From JBBCJM01 sp037190175 (lineage in GTDB: Bacteria; Pseudomonadota; Alphaproteobacteria; Rhodobacterales; Rhodobacteraceae): DNA of 6,831 nt. The number at the start of each line of letters is the position of its first letter. Position 1 is the first letter of the stretch. The translations under genes were made by a program, and so were the position numbers. Shown piece after piece: positions 1-4,606 of the stretch. The notes under the pieces are model-generated. The model had not been told where the DNA came from, did not search any database, and saw nothing but the letters and a program-made list of their open reading frames with translations. The stretch is from assembly GCA_037190175.1 (NCBI GenBank), contig JBBCJM010000019.1, positions 1 through 6,831 on the forward strand, given 5' to 3'.

Positions 1-423
1 CGCCCTGAGCCGGCCGATCCCGTCGCGCGCGCGTTGCAGCAGCGAGGTCTCGTCCAGCGGATGCAGGGCCAGCAGCCGCTCCAGCGCCGAGGGGGCCGCG
101 GCGTCGAAATGCACCCCCAAGGGGTCGATCATGAGCCCCAAAGGCCCCCCGCCCGCGCGCCCCGGGCGCAGCGAGCGCAGGAAGGCATCCTCGATCCGTA
201 CCAGCGGCGCGCCGGTGCGGGCCGCCACCGCCTCGCCGCGGCCGGCGTAGGGCGAGCGGCCCCAGACCGCCACGCCGTCCCCCTCCCGCGGCCAGCCCGG
301 GCGCAGCTCGTGCCCGGCGAGCGCGAGGATCCGCCGCAGGCGGGGCCGGGTGAGGAAGCCCGCGTTGAAGTAACGAAGCCGCCGGGGGATCGCCCCGGCG
401 GCCTCGGTGCCCGGGGGCTGCAT
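1..423 (-). CDS. kpsC: KpsC-type capsule beta-Kdo transferase, N-terminal part (runs off left edge)
   Basis: The first 141 residues of a capsular polysaccharide biosynthesis protein are present; the rest lies beyond position 1. Visible KpsC-like blocks are VWGRSPYAGRGE (residues 53-64), LVRIEDAFLRSL (74-85), LGLMIDPLGVHFDA (95-108) and the LLALHPLDETSLLQRAR region (117-132). From family knowledge, KpsC carries two transferase modules of about 300 residues each and extends the poly-beta-Kdo linker of lipid-anchored capsules from CMP-Kdo at the cytoplasmic face of the inner membrane. Only part of the first module can be seen, so catalytic completeness cannot be judged. The ATG lies 4 nt after the stop of the kpsD-like gene, with only a weak AGGG upstream, so translation is probably coupled. 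The identification rests on several long motifs plus the kpsS neighbour and is strong. Confidence 0.9.
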   Translation of the reverse strand, partial: MQPPGTEAAGAIPRRLRYFNAGFLTRPRLRRILALAGHELRPGWPREGDGVAVWGRSPYAGRGEAVAARTGAPLVRIEDAFLRSLRPGRAGGGPLGLMIDPLGVHFDAAAPSALERLLALHPLDETSLLQRARDGIGRLRA

Positions 424-427
424 CGCC

Positions 428-1567
428 CTAGCTGCCCGATCCGGCCGTGGCGATGCCGTCCGCCGCGCCCACCGTGCCGGTGATGGCGCTGAGCGTCTTT
501 TGCCACTGCACGAAGGGCGCCTCGGTGACATAGAGCGTGTCGCCGTCGCGGATCACGAAGTCGCGGGCCTCGAACATGCCGGTGGGCTGGGTGAGGTCCA
601 GCACATAGACCATGCGCTGGTCGCCCTGCAGGTCGTTGCGGCCCAGCACGGTATTGGCGATCACCGCGGGCTCGTTGCGGAAGACGAAGACGCCGGTCGG
701 GTCGGCCAGCGTGGTGTTGAGCCCGCCCACCGTGGCGATGGCCTCGATGGCCGAGAGGGTCTGCGTCTCGAAGGGGACGCGGCTCTGCGCCCCGGTGGCG
801 CCCAGCACGGTGAAGGCGCGGGTGTCGCGTTCGACCACGATGCGGTCGCCGGGGCGCAGCGCGATGTCCAGCGTGGGGTTGGAATAGAGGTCCTGCAGCC
901 AGATCTTGCCGCTCTGCCCGCCGCGGTTCACGCGCACGATGGCGGCCTCGGGCTCGATCGCCACGCCCCCGGCCCGCGCGATCATGGCGGAGAGGGTGCG
1001 GGTGGGCCGCTCGATGGCGAAGACGCCCTGTGCCCCCACCGCGCCCGAGACCGTGACGGTCGAGCCGTCGCCCGCCACCCGTTCCACGGTCACCTGCGGG
1101 TCGGGGGTCTGTTCGTCCAGCTTGCGGCTGATCGCCTGGCGCAGCGCCTCGGGCGTGTTGCCGGCGGCGCGGATGCGGCCGGCATAGGGGATGAAGATAT
1201 AGCCCTGCCCGTCGACCTGCACGACCTCCAGCGGCGTCACCCGCTGGCCGGTGTTGCCCAGCAGCGGATCGTCGCGCACGTTCTCGAACACGGTGATCGA
1301 CAGCGTGTCGCCCGGCGCGATGATGTCCGAGCCCATCACGCCGGCATTGCGGAAGGCCGACGAGAAGCCCAGCGCGGGGATCACCGCGGTGGAGCGGGTG
1401 ACATGCGGGTTCACCGTCACCACGAAGGCGTCGCCTTCCTTCAGCACCGAACCGGCGAAGATCTCGGACTTGTTGGGACCGGAGCGCGGCAAGCCGCAGC
1501 CCCCGAGCGCCACGGCAAGCGCAAGAAGGGCTGCGGCGCGGGCCGCCCCGTTCAGGGTATTCGTCAC
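428..1567 (-). CDS. Polysaccharide export outer-membrane lipoprotein, KpsD/Wza type
   Basis: A 379-aa capsule export protein of the Poly_export/SLBB superfamily. I chose the GTG at 1567 because AAGGAG lies 8 nt upstream (1576-1581) and it gives a clean lipoprotein signal; an in-frame ATG at 1612 would add 15 polar residues before it. The signal has R10, the hydrophobic run AAALLALAVA (11-20) and a lipobox LGGC with the lipidated cysteine at C24. The Poly_export domain is about residues 79-162 (APGDTLSITVFE, then DGQGYIFIPYAGRI). SLBB-like domains follow at about 170-245 (VSGAVGAQGVFAIE, LRPGDRIVVER) and 250-345 (VLGATGAQSRVPFE, IRDGDTLYVTEAP). The C-terminal segment from W355 could form a helix like the outer-membrane helix of Wza; that is inference. 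Family members form an oligomeric channel guiding capsule across the periplasm and outer membrane. It lies between kpsS and kpsC, so KpsD is the likely counterpart. Confidence 0.92.
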   Translation of the reverse strand: MTNTLNGAARAAALLALAVALGGCGLPRSGPNKSEIFAGSVLKEGDAFVVTVNPHVTRSTAVIPALGFSSAFRNAGVMGSDIIAPGDTLSITVFENVRDDPLLGNTGQRVTPLEVVQVDGQGYIFIPYAGRIRAAGNTPEALRQAISRKLDEQTPDPQVTVERVAGDGSTVTVSGAVGAQGVFAIERPTRTLSAMIARAGGVAIEPEAAIVRVNRGGQSGKIWLQDLYSNPTLDIALRPGDRIVVERDTRAFTVLGATGAQSRVPFETQTLSAIEAIATVGGLNTTLADPTGVFVFRNEPAVIANTVLGRNDLQGDQRMVYVLDLTQPTGMFEARDFVIRDGDTLYVTEAPFVQWQKTLSAITGTVGAADGIATAGSGS

Positions 1568-1669
1568 TGCTCGAACTCCTTGTGGTGGAGCGTTTTTTTG
1601 GGTCTGCCTCAAGTTTTGCCTGCAACCCTACAGAAAGACGTCGAAAAACGCCAGTCCGCCCTGTGCGGG
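1568..1669 (-). other. 102-bp leader between kpsS and the kpsD-like gene
   Basis: This is the largest gap inside the capsule block and is clearly richer in A and T than its surroundings on the minus strand (GCGTTTTTCGACG, CAAAACTTGAGG and CCCAAAAAAACGC). It could hold a promoter or 5' leader for the kpsD-like and kpsC genes, but no pair of -35/-10 boxes with good spacing could be picked. A 4-bp CCGC/GCGG stem just after the kpsS stop, with TTTTT about 6 nt beyond its 3' arm, is too weak to call a terminator. Confidence 0.35.
1576..1581 (-). promoter_or_regulatory. Ribosome binding site fixing the GTG start of the kpsD-like gene
   Basis: The minus strand reads AAGGAG, then 8 nt, then GTG at 1567-1565. 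This is the best Shine-Dalgarno sequence among the capsule genes here and argues against the longer reading from the ATG at 1612. Confidence 0.75.
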
Positions 1670-2956
1670 TCAGTTCACCAGCCGCAACTGTTGCCGAGGT
1701 GCCGCGATACCGGAGGTGAGCGCGTCATAGGGATCCTGCGCCATCAGCATCATGTCCACAACCTGTCGTAGCAGCTCGCGCCGCCCGCGCGAGGAGTAGA
1801 AGCCCCCCGCGACCTGGCTGGTTTCCAGCAGATAGTGGCGGAAGGTGCGGTAGGCGCGGGCGTCGGGGCGCTGGGGGTTGGCGAAGAATTCCTCCAGCGG
1901 CTGGGGCGAGACGAACTCGGGCTTGGAATAGATCGCCCGGCCCAGCGCCTTCAGCGGCAGCCCGCGCCACAGCACCTGCTGGCCGGCGGTGGAATTGACC
2001 GTGACCGCCGAGCGCGCCTGATTGAGCAGGCCGGCGAGCTTGCCCCCGCGCACGAAATGCACCCGCCCCTCGATCCCCTGTTCGCGCGCCAGCCGGCGCA
2101 GGGTCTGCACCAGCGGCGCGCGGCCGTCCTCCAGCGGGTGGGCCTTGAAGACCAGCCGGTGGTGCGGGGGAGCGCCCCTGGCGAAGCCCTCGACCACCTG
2201 CGCCAGGAACTCGGTCATCGAGCGGAAGGGGGAGTGGCTGCGGAAGCTCGCGTCGTGTTCCAGTTGCAGCAGCACCAGATGGTAGGGATAGCCGCCCATG
2301 CGGATGCGCCAGGTCTCCGCCATCCGTTCCCAGCGGTGGAAGGGCATCATCAGGAACCGGCGCAGGTAGAGCAGGAACTCCTGCCGCACGGTGAGCGCCC
2401 GGTGGGGGCGGAAGTTGCGGAAATCCCAGAACCCGGTCAGCACGAACCAGTGGTAGAGCGCACCCCAGAACATGTGCTGGCGCATCTCGCCCCAGCGGGC
2501 GGGCGCGTCGGGCAGCTCGGCGTCCGACCGCGCCAGCGCCTCGGCCATCGCTGCGACCGAGAGGTCCATCAGCCGGGAGTGGCCGTTGGAGCCGCCGCGC
2601 TCGTAGGTCACCCAATAGGGGCGCAGATAGCCCTCCTCGAAGACATGGAGGGTGAGGTTCAGGTCGCGGGCGATGGCGACCGCCTGGGCGTGGATCGGCC
2701 GGGTGTCGCCGTAGAGCACCACGTCGGTGATCGCCTTCTCGGCGCAGATGGCGGCGAAGGCGGCGGGCCAGTCCTCCGCCCGGCCGCGGAAGGGGATGAA
2801 GCTGCCCCGGTCGAACCAGAAGGCGCGGTCGCCGCGGTTGAACCCCACCCGCCAGACCTGCGCCCGCGCCGCCCGCAGCATCCGCGCCAGCTGCGCGAAG
2901 AAGGGCCCGTGCGGACCCTGCAACAGAAGGAAGCGGCGGTCCTCAGGAGGGGTCAC
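1670..2956 (-). CDS. kpsS: KpsS-type capsule beta-Kdo transferase
   Basis: A full-length capsular polysaccharide biosynthesis protein, 428 aa from the GTG at 2956. In KpsS systems the enzyme adds the first beta-Kdo to a phosphatidylglycerol-type lipid acceptor, starting the linker that KpsC extends. Visible family blocks are LLLQGPHGPFF (10-20), VGFNRGDRAFWFDRG (37-51), LYGDTRPIHAQA (81-92), FEEGYLRPYWVTYERGG (106-122), FKAHPLEDG (270-278) and VTVNSTAGQQVL (318-329). The HP-x-E and NST-x-G elements are the conserved C-terminal nucleotide-sugar-site signature of this family. Start choice is uncertain: an in-frame TTG at 2968 adds four residues, and neither site has a good Shine-Dalgarno sequence. 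The GTG places the conserved RRFLLLQGPHG block right after the start. The gene follows four small membrane-protein genes by about 68 nt and precedes the export lipoprotein gene. Confidence 0.92.
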   Translation of the reverse strand: MTPPEDRRFLLLQGPHGPFFAQLARMLRAARAQVWRVGFNRGDRAFWFDRGSFIPFRGRAEDWPAAFAAICAEKAITDVVLYGDTRPIHAQAVAIARDLNLTLHVFEEGYLRPYWVTYERGGSNGHSRLMDLSVAAMAEALARSDAELPDAPARWGEMRQHMFWGALYHWFVLTGFWDFRNFRPHRALTVRQEFLLYLRRFLMMPFHRWERMAETWRIRMGGYPYHLVLLQLEHDASFRSHSPFRSMTEFLAQVVEGFARGAPPHHRLVFKAHPLEDGRAPLVQTLRRLAREQGIEGRVHFVRGGKLAGLLNQARSAVTVNSTAGQQVLWRGLPLKALGRAIYSKPEFVSPQPLEEFFANPQRPDARAYRTFRHYLLETSQVAGGFYSSRGRRELLRQVVDMMLMAQDPYDALTSGIAAPRQQLRLVN

Positions 2957-3024
2957 GATCCGGCCCAATGCTCATCGCGGGCCATCCTGCCCGGCCGGGG
3001 CGGCGAGATTGTGGCGGAGCGGGG

Positions 3025-3144
3025 TCACTCCCGGTCCCTGCCGCTGCGCTCGTGCAGGAGGACGGCGACATAGGCGATCACCCCGACCAGAGCGGGGGTG
3101 ATCACGAAGGCCAAGATGAAGCTGGCGAACTGAACGTCGTTCAT
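3025..3144 (-). CDS. Small single-pass membrane protein, 39 aa, LLHERS type (copy 2)
   Basis: A 39-aa protein starting MNDVQFASFILAFVITP, with one membrane segment at about residues 8-30, then HERS and a short charged tail RDRE. It is a paralogue of the gene at 3286-3408: over 30 gapless positions from SFILAFVI, 23 residues are identical. Eight of those 23 codons differ only synonymously, which argues that both copies are real and under protein-level selection. Its ATG overlaps the stop of the preceding gene as ATGA (3141-3144). It has no good Shine-Dalgarno of its own, so it probably depends on coupling. I do not recognise a characterised family. The topology is probably N-out/C-in, judged from the charged HERS-x-x-D tail; that is inference. 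A membrane-complex subunit or small regulator is possible but unsupported. Confidence 0.8.
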   Translation of the reverse strand: MNDVQFASFILAFVITPALVGVIAYVAVLLHERSGRDRE

Positions 3145-3263
3145 TCCGCGGGATGCTGTTTCGAGGGTTTCTCGGGCCGGGTGGCGATCCAGTAGGCCGC
3201 GCCACCGACGACCAGTCCGCCGACAGCGGCCCATACCAGCGACAGGAATACCGGATCGGTCAT
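3141..3263 (-). CDS. Small single-pass membrane protein, 40 aa, HPAE-ended
   Basis: A 40-aa protein starting MTDPVFLSLVWAAVGG, with one glycine-rich hydrophobic segment at about residues 6-28 and a basic tail TRPEKPSKQHPAE. The ATG has GGGAG 9 nt upstream, the best ribosome binding site in the cluster. It begins 22 nt after the gene at 3286-3408 and its stop overlaps the next start as ATGA. It has the same length as the 3286-3408 product, shares MT at the start, AY at 23-24, E31 and the final HPAE, and aligns to it without gaps at 9 of 40 positions. This hints at distant common origin but could be chance in such short proteins. Function unknown; the positive tail suggests a cytoplasmic C-terminus. 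Confidence 0.7.
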   Translation of the reverse strand: MTDPVFLSLVWAAVGGLVVGGAAYWIATRPEKPSKQHPAE

Positions 3264-3285
3264 GGCGCTGATCTCCCGGGATGCC

Positions 3286-3408
3286 TCACTCGGCGGGATG
3301 GTCCTCGGCGCTGCGTTCGTGCAGCAGGACCGCGACATAGGCGATGGCCAGCGTGGCCGCCGGGGCGATGACGAAGGCGAGAATGAAGCTCCAGAACTCG
3401 GTCGTCAT
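3286..3408 (-). CDS. Small single-pass membrane protein, 40 aa, LLHERS type (copy 1)
   Basis: A 40-aa protein starting MTTEFWSFILAFVIAP, with a membrane segment at about residues 7-29 followed by HERSAEDHPAE. It is the tandem paralogue of the 39-aa gene 264 bp further on; both keep SFILAFVI-x-PA and IAYVAVLLHERS, while four residues in the middle of the membrane span differ. The ATG overlaps the stop of the 77-aa gene as ATGA (3405-3408). AGAGGA lies about 6 nt upstream, inside that gene's last codons, so start assignment is secure. The conserved H-E-R-S at the membrane edge is the most distinctive element and may be an interaction site (inference). No known function is recognised. Confidence 0.8.
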   Translation of the reverse strand: MTTEFWSFILAFVIAPAATLAIAYVAVLLHERSAEDHPAE

Positions 3409-3638
3409 GTCAGTCCTCTGAGGATGCGCCTCGCCAGCAAATGTAATCCAACGGCGCCCAAAAACCAACCCGCCAGCCCGAGGCCGAGCACAAGGGGAGA
3501 GACGGAACTCCGGAAGTTGGCGATGTTGTAAAGGTAACCGGCGATCGGGGTGGCGATGCCCACGGTGAAACAGGCGGTCGATGCCCGGTCGAGGGCATTG
3601 GCCAGAAGCTTGGTCTGTTCGTTGCGAATCAGGCTCAT
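3405..3638 (-). CDS. Small two-pass membrane protein, 77 aa
   Basis: A 77-aa protein beginning MSLIRNEQTKLLANALDRAS, an amphipathic charged N-terminus, followed by two hydrophobic segments at about 21-41 (CFTVGIATPIAGYLYNIA) and 46-69 (SPLVLGLGLAGWFLGAVG), and a basic tail ARRILRGLT. The basic ends suggest both termini are cytoplasmic. It is the first gene of the small-protein cluster and overlaps the next by 4 nt. There is no Shine-Dalgarno sequence before the ATG (TTGCCCCC precedes it), and a strong hairpin ends 8 nt upstream, so initiation may be unusual or regulated. The NEQTKLLANAL start resembles small conserved proteins I have an impression of from other proteobacteria, but I cannot name a family or function. 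Confidence 0.75.
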   Translation of the reverse strand: MSLIRNEQTKLLANALDRASTACFTVGIATPIAGYLYNIANFRSSVSPLVLGLGLAGWFLGAVGLHLLARRILRGLT

Positions 3639-3644
3639 GGGGGC

Positions 3645-3672
3645 AAGGGGACGCCGGGCGGCGTCCCCCTTT
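3645..3672 (-). terminator. Strong GC hairpin between the rhodanese-like gene and the small-protein cluster
   Basis: A perfect 9-bp stem (GGGGACGCC at 3647-3655 with GGCGTCCCC at 3660-3668) closes a 4-nt loop. On the minus strand it is preceded by AAAG and followed by TTGCCCCC and then the ATG at 3638. It starts 12 nt after the rhodanese-like stop codon. The T-tract is only two bases, so it is a poor intrinsic terminator by the usual rule. It could be a partial terminator, an RNA-stabilising 3' end, or a structure controlling translation of the 77-aa gene. The stem is certain; the role is inferred. Confidence 0.5.
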
Positions 3673-3680
3673 CAGGCGGT

Positions 3681-4589
3681 TCAGTTCCCCTGCTGCGGGG
3701 GCATGAAGCCGCCGCCCCCGCCGGGCGGCTGGGGCTGGGGCTGGGGCGGCTGGGGCATCTGGCCGCCCGGGGCCATGGTGGGCAGGCCGGCGTAGCTCCA
3801 CGCCTCGATCCCGCCGCGGTACCACATCACGTTGCGGTAGCCGAGGTTCACCGCCCTCAGCGCCGCGTTGTAGGACATCCAGCACTGGGTCGAGAGGCAA
3901 TAGAACACCATCGGCACGTCCTGCCGCCCGCCGGTGACCTGCTGCAGGTACTGGCCCAGCTGCTGCTGGGTCTGGTCCTGGAAGGTGCCGGGCTGCGCGG
4001 CCGGCACCAGCGGGATCGCGCCCGGCAGGGTCTGGTTGCCGCCCAGCACGTCGAAGACCAGGAACTGCTGGCCGGACTGCACCATCTGGAAGAGGTCGGC
4101 GGTGGTCACGGTCTTGCCGCCCGGCAGCGAGGTGGGGGTGGGGCCGTGCATGGCGCCCGAATGCAGCTGCTGGGTGGCGGCGACGCCGAAGTCCTGCCGC
4201 TCGTACTGCGCCAGCTGCTGGAGCTGCTGCATGATCATCGCCATCTGCTGGTTCGGGTCGGGCTGGCCGGGCTGCTGGAACCCCGGCTGCCCCGGCTGCC
4301 CCGGCTGGGCGAAGCCCGGCTGGCCCGGCTGCTGGAAGCCCGGCTGACCCGGCTGCTGGAACCCCGGCTGCGGCTGCCCCGGGAACCCCGGCTGCGGCTG
4401 CTGGAACCCCGGCTGGCCGGGCTGGGCGAAGCCGGGCTGCCCGGGCTGCTGGAACCCGGGCTGGCCCGGCGGCATCTGGCCGAAGCCCGGCTGTTGCCCG
4501 AACCCGGGCTGCTGGCCGAAGCCGTCCTGCGCCGCGGCCGCTCCGGCCAGCGCCATCAGGGCAAGGGTGACGCGAAGGGCAATCTGCAT
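3681..4589 (-). CDS. Exported rhodanese-like protein with Pro/Gln/Gly repeats and a C-x4-C-W loop
   Basis: A 302-aa protein. Residues 1-20 are a Sec signal peptide with likely cleavage at AAA|QDG. Residues 24-110 are a repeat region with no charged residue and ten PGF motifs, usually eight residues apart. Residues 112-140 are a Gln/Met-rich helix. Residues 160-270 are a rhodanese-like domain: VTTADLFQMVQSGQQFLVFDV, LPGAIPLV, then FYCLSTQCWMSYNAALRA and GYRNVMWYRGGIEAW. A Pro/Gln/Gly tail ends it. In the active loop C231 is where the rhodanese cysteine sits, but C236 replaces the usual arginine and W237 follows. This recalls the exported CxxCW proteins linked to PQQ-dependent catabolism, so a redox or thiol role in the periplasm seems likelier than sulfur transfer (inference). 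AAAGG lies 6 nt before the ATG. It follows the 375-aa exported protein by 17 bp and is probably co-transcribed with it. Confidence 0.85.
   Translation of the reverse strand: MQIALRVTLALMALAGAAAAQDGFGQQPGFGQQPGFGQMPPGQPGFQQPGQPGFAQPGQPGFQQPQPGFPGQPQPGFQQPGQPGFQQPGQPGFAQPGQPGQPGFQQPGQPDPNQQMAMIMQQLQQLAQYERQDFGVAATQQLHSGAMHGPTPTSLPGGKTVTTADLFQMVQSGQQFLVFDVLGGNQTLPGAIPLVPAAQPGTFQDQTQQQLGQYLQQVTGGRQDVPMVFYCLSTQCWMSYNAALRAVNLGYRNVMWYRGGIEAWSYAGLPTMAPGGQMPQPPQPQPQPPGGGGGFMPPQQGN
4260..4520 (-). repeat. In-frame 24-bp-type repeats encoding PGFQQPGQ units
   Basis: This part of the rhodanese-like gene encodes residues 24-110. PGF begins at residues 28, 34, 44, 52, 60, 67, 75, 83, 91 and 102, giving a mostly eight-residue (24-nt) period with units such as PGFQQPGQ and PGFAQPGQ. 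A larger block, PGFQQPGQPGFAQPGQ, occurs twice (from residues 44 and 83), suggesting duplication of a multi-unit segment. Copy number is likely to vary between strains and short-read assembly may be unreliable here. Confidence 0.9.
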
Positions 4590-4606
4590 GGTCTACCTTT
4601 CTCGGA

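Noticed and set aside
129..1625. Long minus-strand frame of 498 codons overlapping the kpsD-like gene
   Set aside because: Arginine/alanine/glycine/histidine-rich translation without domain motifs, typical of an out-of-frame reading in GC-rich DNA; the true gene in this region has a lipobox, Poly_export and SLBB blocks.
1835..3073. Plus-strand frame of 412 codons opposite kpsS
   Set aside because: It is antisense to a gene with clear KpsS motifs, has biased low-information composition and no recognisable domain.
3261..3288. GTG mini-frame of 9 codons bridging the stop at 3286 and the ATG at 3263
   Set aside because: It overlaps both neighbours (GTGA and ATGA), but c's own GGGAG ribosome binding site explains initiation; most likely chance in stop/start-dense sequence.
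4260..4520. CRISPR-like or VNTR array
   Set aside because: The repeats are in frame, contiguous and without unique spacers, and encode PGFQQPGQ units inside a signal-peptide-bearing gene.
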